From CAKRHR01 sp964423195 (GTDB lineage Bacteria > Bacillota > Clostridia > Lachnospirales > Lachnospiraceae), in NCBI GenBank assembly GCA_964423195.1, contig CAYRDY010000107.1, positions 1 through 6,398 on the forward strand: 6,398 nucleotides of DNA, given 5' to 3'. Both the position numbers and the translations under genes were made by a program. Shown here in pieces: positions 1 to 5,161 of this stretch (positions within the stretch are counted from its first letter, which is position 1; every line of letters begins with the position of its first letter). Under the pieces are notes generated by a model, which saw only the letters and a list, made by a program, of their open reading frames with translations, did not search any database and was not told the DNA's origin.

Positions 1-1
1 A

Positions 2-91
2 CTGCTGAACGGCAACGGAGTTATCGACAAAGGTTTCAAAGGAAACGATGAGTTAGGCTCAATTTACGATGCGATTTTCGGCATGCAGTGA
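2..91 (+). CDS. C-terminal end of an unidentified protein (cut by the window edge)
   Basis: An open frame enters from the left edge and reads 29 residues to a TGA stop; the other two plus-strand frames hit stops within this stretch. The tail reads LLNGNGVIDKGFKGNDELGS and then IYDAIFGMQ, with no recognisable motif, membrane segment or cysteine cluster. A probable terminator follows about 50 bases downstream, which fits a genuine gene end. I do not recognise the family. The gene points the same way as the CoA-transferase operon but is separated from it by the oppositely oriented regulator, so it is probably a separate transcription unit. Confidence 0.6.
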   Translation: MLNGNGVIDKGFKGNDELGSIYDAIFGMQ

Positions 92-143
92 GTTTTGCGC
101 GCTGAAGGACGCGATGTCTAGAAGAAAATATTTTTAAGAGACG

Positions 144-182
144 GCCTCCCTGATGGTCATGGCGCACTGTCGGGAGGCTTTT
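144..182 (+). terminator. Probable intrinsic terminator of the upstream gene
   Basis: GCCTCCC (144-150) pairs perfectly with GGGAGGC (172-178), and TTTT follows directly. The 21-base loop is long and the T-run short, so this is a moderate candidate. Its position 53 bases after a stop codon supports it. Read on the other strand the stem is followed only at a distance by an A/T-rich stretch, so a bidirectional role is possible but weaker. Confidence 0.55.
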
Positions 183-231
183 GCTGTGTTCATTGTGTCA
201 AATGAAAGTTTCAAAGGCGTAGATGGCGGCG

Positions 232-313
232 AAGTCGGCGGAAGGATGCGAAAGCCGGCGGGAGGATGTGAAGCCGGCGGGAGGCTGCAAAGCCGGCGGG
301 AGGCTGCAAAGCC
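232..313. repeat. GC-rich 19-base direct tandem repeat, about four units
   Basis: The unit is AAGCCGGCGGGAGGCTGCA. Units start at 232 (20 bases, diverged), 252 (differs in a few bases), 271 and 290 (these two identical); a fifth begins at 309 and breaks off after AAGCC. There are no spacers between units, so it is not a CRISPR array. Each unit contains GCCGGC, and the last two contain GGGAGGC, the same seven bases as the 3' arm of the terminator at 144-182. It lies beyond the end of the minus-strand regulator gene. Likely a minisatellite made by slippage; no function is evident. Confidence 0.8.
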
Positions 314-369
314 CCAGAGGCCGCCGTAACTCATGGGCGCGGATCGGGTGAGCAGACAAAGAATGTCCG

Positions 370-404
370 AAAAAAATGCCCGTGTTCTGTGGCGAAAGGC
401 CACA
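370..404 (-). terminator. Possible terminator of the tetR-type gene
   Basis: On the minus strand TGTGGC and GCCACA form a perfect 6-base stem around a 5-base loop (388-404), nine bases past the regulator's stop codon. Seven T residues (minus strand; A370-A376 on plus) follow, but only after an 11-base gap. An intrinsic terminator normally has the T-run directly after the stem, so this is a weak candidate. Confidence 0.35.
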
Positions 405-412
405 TTATACAT

Positions 413-1006
413 TTATATTATAAAGATCTTCAGCAGCAGTGTCATCTGTCTTTTCACAGCCTGGCGCAGGTCATAACTGCCGTCATTGGTGCACCAGTGA
501 TAGACCTGTCCGCGGGCGGCGATCATGAGAAAGAGGCTGATTTCCTTGGCGTTCATGTCGCTGTGGACAATATCTTTCTCAAGTCCCTCTTCAAATATGG
601 AAGTGAGCAGCGGCATCATGCCGGTTTCCGACTCGCGATCAAAGCATTTATTCCGCGAATTATATAAAATTTTGGTGAGCTTGATATTTGTGATCTCACA
701 GCTATATTTTGCGTAATAGTCAAAAAAGAGGAGAACTTTTTCCCGAAGATCCGTGACCTTCAGGAGATTTTCCTTGACGGTTGTCTCAAAAAATTCATCG
801 GCGATCAGATAGGTCTCATAATAGACATCCAGTTTGGTCGCATAATAATTATAAAATGTACCGATAGATACGTGGGCTTTTTTGACAATGTCCCGGATCG
901 TGATCTGATCAAAATCCTTTTCATCCAGCAGCTTGAGCGCGGTATTAAATAAGAGCTGCTTCGTCTCTCTGGCCTGTTCTTTTCTGGTCAATTTCATCTC
1001 AGACAT
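413..1006 (-). CDS. TetR/AcrR-family transcriptional regulator
   Basis: This 197-residue protein has the size and layout of TetR-family one-component regulators. An N-terminal DNA-binding domain spans residues about 10-60: a first helix (TKQLLFNTALKLL), then the helix-turn-helix ITIRDIVKKAHVSIGTFYNY at 35-54, with VSIGTFYNY as recognition helix and the typical YNYYATKLD follow-on. Residues about 65-197 form a divergent helical ligand-binding domain that gives no clue to the effector. The start ATG at 1004-1006 has a GGGGATG ribosome site just upstream; Met4 is an alternative start. The gene is divergent from the CoA-transferase operon across 464 bases containing GAAC/GTTC palindromes, so it probably represses that operon, and perhaps itself, and releases DNA on binding a pathway acid or acyl-CoA. 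The target and ligand are inference. Base composition is visibly more AT-rich than the operon. Confidence 0.9.
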   Translation of the reverse strand: MSEMKLTRKEQARETKQLLFNTALKLLDEKDFDQITIRDIVKKAHVSIGTFYNYYATKLDVYYETYLIADEFFETTVKENLLKVTDLREKVLLFFDYYAKYSCEITNIKLTKILYNSRNKCFDRESETGMMPLLTSIFEEGLEKDIVHSDMNAKEISLFLMIAARGQVYHWCTNDGSYDLRQAVKRQMTLLLKIFII

Positions 1007-1142
1007 AAGACATCCCCATCAATCATTCAGATTTAAAAAATTAGATTTAGAAAACCATAGAATTCTGCTCTGATCATCCTTTGAGCCGAATCTTTGCGGC
1101 GCCGGCGGCGCGTCCATAGGGAGCGGCCACGTGAGTTTGCTT

Positions 1143-1163
1143 CCCGCAGGCATTTGCCGCGGG
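1143..1163 (-). other. GC-rich hairpin at the 5' end of the regulator's leader
   Basis: CCCGC (1143-1147) pairs with GCGGG (1159-1163), and inside it GGC pairs with GCC, with a single bulged A at 1148. If the minus-strand promoter at 1174-1203 is right, this hairpin begins within a few nucleotides of the transcript's 5' end, where it could stabilise the mRNA. No T-run follows on either strand, so it is not a terminator. The remaining leader (1007-1142) has one more GC-rich hairpin (1099-1111) and an AT-rich part near the start codon. Confidence 0.4.
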
Positions 1164-1173
1164 TCACAGGTTT

Positions 1174-1203
1174 AGTATAACAGATGGCGATGGCATTTTG
1201 CAA
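1174..1203 (-). promoter_or_regulatory. Candidate promoter of the tetR-type gene
   Basis: On the minus strand, TTGCAA (1198-1203) and TATACT (1174-1179) are separated by 18 bases, a fair sigma-A-type match. The start of transcription would fall near 1167, giving a leader of about 160 nt. A half-site TGAACTTG (1206-1213) sits directly upstream of the -35 box and the full palindrome 1240-1253 about 40 bases further up, which would permit autoregulation. Confidence 0.4.
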
Positions 1204-1239
1204 TTTGAACTTGCGGGCATAATAGACAAAATGTATATG

Positions 1240-1253
1240 GTGAACTTGTTCAC
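1240..1253. promoter_or_regulatory. Candidate regulator operator 1 (GTGAAC-TT-GTTCAC)
   Basis: The arms GTGAAC and GTTCAC are perfectly inverted around a TT centre. It lies between the two divergent promoters, about 25 bases upstream of the operon's -35 box. The same TGAAC/GTTCA arms recur at 1316-1327. A short palindrome with a two-base centre suits a TetR-type dimer; assignment to the adjacent regulator is inference. Confidence 0.6.
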
Positions 1254-1276
1254 TCTGGCGAAAATAAAATTACCCC

Positions 1277-1305
1277 TTGAAATGACGCGCAGTCAATGAC
1301 ATAAT
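1277..1305 (+). promoter_or_regulatory. Main promoter of the CoA-transferase/acd/etfBA operon
   Basis: TTGAAA (1277-1282) and CATAAT (1300-1305) are separated by exactly 17 bases; each box matches the sigma-A consensus at five of six positions. Transcription would start around 1312, just before the palindrome at 1316-1327, and leave a leader of about 160 nt before the ATG at 1471. Flanking palindromes on both sides suggest repression. Confidence 0.7.
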
Positions 1306-1315
1306 AAACTAAATA

Positions 1316-1340
1316 TGAACATGTTCAATGAACACGCTCA
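1316..1340. promoter_or_regulatory. Candidate regulator operators 2 and 3 (tandem)
   Basis: TGAACATGTTCA (1316-1327) is a perfect 12-base palindrome with the same arms as operator 1. A second, imperfect copy TGAACACGCTCA (1329-1340; one arm base changed) follows at a 13-base offset. The junction makes another palindrome, TGTTCA-A-TGAACA (1322-1334). The cluster begins about four bases after the predicted transcription start, a classic place to block RNA polymerase. The binding protein is probably the divergent TetR-family regulator (inference). Confidence 0.65.
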
Positions 1341-1348
1341 TCGAATTT

Positions 1349-1437
1349 GTCCGGAAAGTCCCGGACGGCAGTCGTGTGGCGCAGGCTCGCTTGCAAGGCT
1401 GCATGGACACGCGTGCCCTCTGGGTATTTGAAGGGCA
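1349..1437 (+). promoter_or_regulatory. Structured 5' leader of the operon mRNA
   Basis: Three consecutive stem-loops can be drawn. GTCCGG (1349-1354) pairs with CCGGAC (1361-1366). CGTGT (1373-1377) pairs with ACACG (1407-1411), enclosing GCAG (1381-1384) with CTGC (1399-1402). TGCCCT (1414-1419) pairs with AGGGCA (1432-1437). No T-run follows the last hairpin, so it is not a standard attenuator, and I recognise no known riboswitch class. The ribosome site AGGAGGG (1457-1463) is left outside the stems. The structures could protect the mRNA or be incidental. Confidence 0.4.
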
Positions 1438-1470
1438 AAAATGATTTGATCACAGTAGGAGGGACATTTT

Positions 1471-3030
1471 ATGGCAGAGTTTATCACTGCCGCGGAAGCG
1501 GCGAGAAAGATTCCGGACGGCGCGACGATCGGTGTCGCGGGCATGGGTCTGTCCGGCTGGGCGGAGGAGATCGGCTGCGCGATCCGCGACAGCTTTAAGG
1601 AAACCGGTCACCCGTGCGATCTGAATTTAAAGCAGGGCAGCGCGATGGGCGACTGGGGGAAACGAGGCGTCACCAGGCTGGGAGAGGCAGGTCCGGGACT
1701 TGTGACCCGCTGGTCCGGCGCGCATGTCGGCTCGGCGTTTACGCTCAGTGATCTGGCGGTCAAGAATCAGCTACAGTGTCACTGTCTGCCGCAGGGCGTG
1801 ATAGTCAATCTGTGGCGCGAGATCGCGGCGGGCAGACCGGGACTTCTGACGAAAGTGGGCCTTGGCACCTTTGTTGATCCGCGTGTCGAGGGCGGGAAGA
1901 TGAACGCGTGCACGACGGATGAGCTGGTGGAACTCGTCCATTTTAACGGGGAGGAATATCTCTTCTACAAGAGTTTCAAGCTGGATGTCGCGATTCTGCG
2001 CGGCACCACCGCGGATGAAAACGGCAATATCTCTTTTGAACATGAGAGCATCATCAATGAGGGACTCGCCGTCGCCAGTGCCGCCAAAAACAGCGGCGGT
2101 ATCGTTATCGTGCAGGTCGAGTATCTGACAAAGGGCGGGACGATGAATCCGAAGGACGTCAAAATTCCGGGCATCCTTGTGGATTATGTCGTAGTGGCGA
2201 CCGACAAGGATGCCTGCTGGCAGGCCGAGGGCGTCTATTATGAACCGGCCTTTTCGGGACAGATTAAAAAGCCGTTGGCGGCGATCGAACCGCTGCCTTT
2301 TAATGAGCGAAAGGTTATCTGCCGCCGCTGCGCGATGGAGGTGCGAAGGGGTGATGTGGTCAATCTGGGCGTGGGCATTCCGGCGGATTTGTCCAAAATT
2401 ATCGCCGAGGAGGGCCTGCTCGATGAAATCACGATGAGCACGGAGTCCGGTATTGTCGGCGGTATTCCGAGCGCTCTGCCGAATTTCGGAAGCGCATACA
2501 ATCCGGAGGCGACGATCGAGCACGGGGCGATGTTTGATCTGATCGACGGCGGCGGATTGAATATGACCTGTCTTGGAATCGGGGAGGTTGATCAGTACGG
2601 CAATAACAATGTCAGCAAATTCGGCGCGAGACTGACCGGCCCCGGCGGGTTTATCAATATCACTCAGGCGACGCCGAAGGTGGTTTTCTGCGGTAATTTT
2701 ATGGGCAAGGCGAAGGAGAAGGTTGCCGACGGGAAGCTGACGATTCTTGAGGAGGGCCGGATCCGCAAATTTGTGAGACAGGTTGAGCAGATCACTTTCA
2801 GCGGACAGTACGCGGGCGAAAATCAGGAAGTTCTCTATATTACGGAGCGCTGTGTCTTTAATCTGATCAATAAAAAAATGACACTGATCGAGATCGCGCC
2901 GGGCATCGACCTGCAGAGAGACATTCTGGATCAGATGGATTTTGTGCCGGTGATTGCCGACGATTTAAAGACAATGGATGCGGGCATTTTCCGTGAGAAA
3001 TGGGGCGGCCTGGGGGCATATATGGAGTGA
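1471..3030 (+). CDS. Class I CoA-transferase (propionate/acetate CoA-transferase, Pct/YdiF type)
   Basis: The 519-residue enzyme would move CoA from one acyl-CoA to a free carboxylic acid through a glutamyl-CoA thioester. Its length is close to Clostridium propionicum Pct and E. coli YdiF, in which two CoA-transferase halves are fused. The N-terminal half (about 1-270) carries VGLGTFVDPR, EYLFYKSF and the NSGGIVIVQVEYL block. The C-terminal half holds the glycine motif GVGIP (300-304), the catalytic glutamate in MSTESG (Glu325), FGARLTGPGGFINITQ, and the tail ITERCVF...IEIAPGIDLQ. All expected core residues are present, so it looks active. The ATG follows AGGAGGG with a 7-base spacer. It is first in the operon, 148 bases before the acyl-CoA dehydrogenase, so it probably activates that enzyme's acid substrate. 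Which acids it uses (acetate, propionate, acrylate, butyrate or a larger acid) cannot be read from the sequence. Confidence 0.93.
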   Translation: MAEFITAAEAARKIPDGATIGVAGMGLSGWAEEIGCAIRDSFKETGHPCDLNLKQGSAMGDWGKRGVTRLGEAGPGLVTRWSGAHVGSAFTLSDLAVKNQLQCHCLPQGVIVNLWREIAAGRPGLLTKVGLGTFVDPRVEGGKMNACTTDELVELVHFNGEEYLFYKSFKLDVAILRGTTADENGNISFEHESIINEGLAVASAAKNSGGIVIVQVEYLTKGGTMNPKDVKIPGILVDYVVVATDKDACWQAEGVYYEPAFSGQIKKPLAAIEPLPFNERKVICRRCAMEVRRGDVVNLGVGIPADLSKIIAEEGLLDEITMSTESGIVGGIPSALPNFGSAYNPEATIEHGAMFDLIDGGGLNMTCLGIGEVDQYGNNNVSKFGARLTGPGGFINITQATPKVVFCGNFMGKAKEKVADGKLTILEEGRIRKFVRQVEQITFSGQYAGENQEVLYITERCVFNLINKKMTLIEIAPGIDLQRDILDQMDFVPVIADDLKTMDAGIFREKWGGLGAYME

Positions 3031-3080
3031 ATGCGGCACCGGCATTTTGCGCGGGAAACAGGGCATACATGGAATGAATG
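3014..3080 (+). repeat. Imperfect direct duplication at the end of the CoA-transferase gene
   Basis: The 20 bases 3014-3033, covering the last codons and stop of the CoA-transferase, recur at 3061-3080 with 18 of 20 bases identical (GGGCATAyATGGArTGAATG), a 47-base offset. Weaker likeness (CCGGCAT) continues after each copy. The second copy lies after the stop codon and is not translated. It looks like a decayed short tandem duplication. Confidence 0.6.
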
Positions 3081-3097
3081 TGATGTCGAAATGCCGG
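3039..3097 (+). repeat. Inverted repeat in the gap between CoA-transferase and acyl-CoA dehydrogenase genes
   Basis: CCGGCATTT (3039-3047) is perfectly complementary to AAATGCCGG (3089-3097) across a 41-base loop, and 3091-3100 is itself a 10-base palindrome, ATGCCGGCAT. No T-run follows, so it is not a terminator. It could be an RNA-processing or stability element separating the first cistron from the next three. The remaining gap to 3178 is AT-rich and has no convincing promoter. Confidence 0.45.
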
Positions 3098-3178
3098 CAT
3101 GAGAAGTATTTTCAGAAAATGACAAGAATAGCGTTGTTTTCTAATCGTTAAGCAGATAAAAATTAGGAGGATACGGGA

Positions 3179-4321
3179 ATGATTCTTTCAGAGAAACATG
3201 AATTGATGAGAAAGCTGTACCGCCAATTTGCCGAGACGGAGTTCACGGATGAGATTCTGGATGAACTGGAAGCGACCGGTGAATTCAACTGGGAGATGCA
3301 CCGAAAAATGGCGGCCAACGGTTTTATGGGTGTCAAAATTCCGAAGGAATACGGCGGTCAGGGCGGCGACAGTCTGGCTTACGTCCTGATGATCGAGGAA
3401 TTCGCGCGGGTAAGTCCGGTACTGTCTATCTACGCGAACACTTCCAATTCGCTGGGCGCCGGGCCGCTTTTGTACTGCGGCACGGAGGAGCAGAAACAAA
3501 AATATGTGACGCCGATCGCGAAGGGCGAAAAAATCCTTGTTTTTGCGCTGACGGAGCCGGGCGCCGGTTCCGACGCCGGGAGCACGCTGACGACGGCGGT
3601 GGCGGACGGCGATGATTATGTGTTAAATGGCCGAAAAACCTTTATCAGCGGCGCGCCGTTTGCCGATTACGCGGTCATCTATGCCAGGACCGATATGACC
3701 CAGAAGGGGAGTCGCGGACTCTCGATGTTTATTGTCGACATGAAACTGCCGGGCGTCAGTGTCGGAAAGCCCGAAAAGAAGATGGGCATCATCGGTTATC
3801 CGACCAGTGATGTGATTCTGGAGGACGTCAGGGTGAACAAGCGTGACCTTCTGGGGCCGCTGCACAGAGGTTTTTCCACGGCGATGAAGACGCTCGACGG
3901 CGGACGGCTCGGCATCGCGGCTCAGGCGCTGGGGATTGCTCAGGGCTGTCTTGACGAATCTGTCCGCTATGCCAAAGAGAGAAAGCAGTTTGGCCGTCCG
4001 ATTGCCAATTTCCAGGCCATCAGTTTTATGATTGCGGACATGGCGACGGAGATCGAGGCGGCGAGGGAACTGATTTATAACACGGCCGTGTTAAAAGACA
4101 CGGGCAGTCCGGAGAGTTCCAAGCGGTGTGCCATGTCAAAACTTTTTGCGTCGGAGATGTGCAACCGCGTCGCCTACAAGGCGGTTCAGATTCACGGCGG
4201 TTACGGCTATATAAAGGATTACAAGGTTGAGCGGTTCTACCGCGATGCCAGAATTACCACGCTTTATGAGGGCACTTCCCAGGTACAGCAGATGGTCATT
4301 TCGGGGAATATTTTAAGATAG
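3179..4321 (+). CDS. Acyl-CoA dehydrogenase / enoyl-CoA reductase (AcdA/Bcd-like)
   Basis: This 380-residue FAD enzyme interconverts an acyl-CoA and its trans-2-enoyl-CoA, using electron-transfer flavoprotein as partner; length is normal for the short-chain family. Residues 1-115 are the helical N-terminal domain. FALTEPGAGSDAGS (122-135) is family signature 1, in the FAD/substrate-binding beta domain. The C-terminal helical domain holds RKQFGRPIANFQA (268-280), signature 2 from QIHGGYGYIKDYKVERFYRD (337-356), and the catalytic base Glu364 in LYEGTSQVQQ. All key residues are intact. The start ATG has AGGAGG eight bases upstream. Overall style (HELMRKLYRQFAE, MAANGFMGVKIPKEYGG) recalls anaerobic reductases such as C. 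sporogenes AcdA or acetogen caffeyl-CoA reductase, as well as butyryl-CoA dehydrogenase; chain length is undecided. EtfB starts 12 bases after its stop, so they are co-transcribed and probably form one complex. Confidence 0.94.
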   Translation: MILSEKHELMRKLYRQFAETEFTDEILDELEATGEFNWEMHRKMAANGFMGVKIPKEYGGQGGDSLAYVLMIEEFARVSPVLSIYANTSNSLGAGPLLYCGTEEQKQKYVTPIAKGEKILVFALTEPGAGSDAGSTLTTAVADGDDYVLNGRKTFISGAPFADYAVIYARTDMTQKGSRGLSMFIVDMKLPGVSVGKPEKKMGIIGYPTSDVILEDVRVNKRDLLGPLHRGFSTAMKTLDGGRLGIAAQALGIAQGCLDESVRYAKERKQFGRPIANFQAISFMIADMATEIEAARELIYNTAVLKDTGSPESSKRCAMSKLFASEMCNRVAYKAVQIHGGYGYIKDYKVERFYRDARITTLYEGTSQVQQMVISGNILR

Positions 4322-4327
4322 GGGGTG
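4321..4327 (+). promoter_or_regulatory. Ribosome binding site that sets the etfB start
   Basis: GGGGGTG, which begins at the last base of the preceding stop codon, matches the AGGAGGTG consensus with one change and lies six bases before ATG 4334. An in-frame GTG at 4325-4327 is part of this site and therefore cannot be the start, although it lengthens the open frame by three codons. Confidence 0.75.
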
Positions 4328-4333
4328 CTGGCT

Positions 4334-5134
4334 ATGAAAATCATTGTATGTGTCAAACAGGTTCCGGATACTTCCGGGAAGGTTGCCGTCAAACCGGACG
4401 GGACGATGGACCGCGCGTCGATGGCGACCATTATCAATCCGGATGATCTGAACGCGGTGGAGGCCGCGCTAGAGATCAAGGACGAGACAGACGCCAAGGT
4501 GATCGTCGTGACCATGGGGCCGAACCAGGCGACCGTGATGCTCAACGAGCTGCTGGCGATGGGCGCGGATGAGGCGGTGCTCGTCTCAGGACGCGAGTTC
4601 GGCGGTTCCGATACATTTGCCACTTCTCAGATCCTCGCAGCCGCGATCAAGCGGATCGGTATTGAGGAAGATACGATCATTTTCTGCGGAAGACAGGCGA
4701 TCGACGGCGATACCGCTCAGGTCGGCCCGCAGATCGCCGAAAAGCTGAATCTGCCGCAGGTTTCTTATGTTCAGGAGATCAGGCGCGACGGCGATGAGCT
4801 GATCTGCAAGCGCATGCTGGAGGACGGTTATATGCTGATTTCAGTGCGCACGCCTTGCCTTCTGACATGCATCAAAGAGTTAAATACGCCGCGCTATATG
4901 ACTGTGAAAGGCATTCTTGAATATGATCAGAAACCGTTTGTCGTGTATGACTATGAGGCTTTAAAAGATGACACCCTGATTGAGAGGGATACGATCGGTC
5001 TCAAGGGATCACCGACCAACGTCTATAAATCATTTAGCCCGCCGCCGAAGGGCGCCGGCATGATGCTGAACGGCTCTGCCAGAGAAGCTGTGCCACAGCT
5101 CTTCGGCATTCTCAGAAACAGGCATCTGATATAG
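4334..5134 (+). CDS. etfB: Electron transfer flavoprotein, beta subunit
   Basis: With the start at ATG 4334 the protein has 266 residues and opens MKIIVCVKQVPDT, the standard EtfB beginning. The nucleotide-binding fold includes INPDDLNAVEAALEIKD (34-50), VVTMGP (58-63), LLAMGADEAVLVSGREFGGSDTFATSQ (73-99) and CGRQAIDGDTAQVGPQIAEKL (118-138). QAIDGDTAQVGP and the GGSDT stretch resemble clostridial NADH-linked, bifurcating EtfB, in contrast to the AMP-binding mitochondrial type (QAIDDD); bifurcation itself is inferred. The segment KRMLEDGYMLIS (159-170) is the region that contacts the dehydrogenase, and GLKGSPTNVYKSF leads into the C-terminal arm. With EtfA it would pass electrons between NADH or ferredoxin and the acyl-CoA dehydrogenase encoded upstream. 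The gene lies 12 bases after acd and 27 before etfA, clearly one operon. Confidence 0.95.
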   Translation: MKIIVCVKQVPDTSGKVAVKPDGTMDRASMATIINPDDLNAVEAALEIKDETDAKVIVVTMGPNQATVMLNELLAMGADEAVLVSGREFGGSDTFATSQILAAAIKRIGIEEDTIIFCGRQAIDGDTAQVGPQIAEKLNLPQVSYVQEIRRDGDELICKRMLEDGYMLISVRTPCLLTCIKELNTPRYMTVKGILEYDQKPFVVYDYEALKDDTLIERDTIGLKGSPTNVYKSFSPPPKGAGMMLNGSAREAVPQLFGILRNRHLI

Positions 5135-5148
5135 AGATGAGCGCAAAC

Positions 5149-5156
5149 GGAGGTGA
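5149..5156 (+). promoter_or_regulatory. Ribosome binding site that sets the etfA start
   Basis: GGAGGTGA is a near-complete match to the 16S rRNA tail and precedes ATG 5162 by five bases (eight from the GGAGG core). The in-frame GTG at 5153-5155 lies inside this site, so the longer open frame starting there is an artefact of frame calling. Confidence 0.85.
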
Positions 5157-5161
5157 TTGGA

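Larger units (their letters stand above)
92..412. other. Gene-free intergenic stretch
   Basis: Between the upstream gene's stop and the end of the regulator gene I see no convincing gene. The stretch holds a terminator-like hairpin (144-182), a 19-base tandem repeat (232-313) and a possible terminator for the minus-strand regulator (370-404). A minus-strand frame spans 134-412, but its composition (Ser/Pro/Arg-rich, translated straight through the tandem repeat and hairpin) looks like chance. Confidence 0.6.

Noticed and set aside
232..313. CRISPR array
   Set aside because: The repeats abut with no unique spacers, and no cas-like gene is present.
134..412. Minus-strand open frame of 92 codons
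   Set aside because: It runs through the tandem repeat and the terminator hairpin; the Ser/Pro-rich translation simply mirrors the repeat.
389..667. Plus-strand open frame of 92 codons
   Set aside because: Antisense to the TetR-family gene, no ribosome site, no recognisable protein features.
1316..1327. LexA (SOS) box of the Gram-positive GAAC-N4-GTTC type
   Set aside because: The GAAC and GTTC arms here are separated by two bases, not four, and the adjacent genes are metabolic with a TetR-type regulator.
1200..1340. Rex redox-repressor site, which often controls butyrate genes in Clostridia
   Set aside because: I found no TTGTTAA-type inverted repeat in the promoter region; the palindromes have GAAC/GTTC arms.
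1771..2523. 250-codon minus-strand open frame
   Set aside because: It lies wholly inside the CoA-transferase gene, its translation is Arg/His/Asp-rich without any known motif, and the plus-strand frame is a clear enzyme.
3134..3160. Internal promoter before the acyl-CoA dehydrogenase gene (TTGTTT and GATAAA)
   Set aside because: The spacing is only 15 bases, the boxes are weak, and the start would fall inside the ribosome site at 3165-3170.
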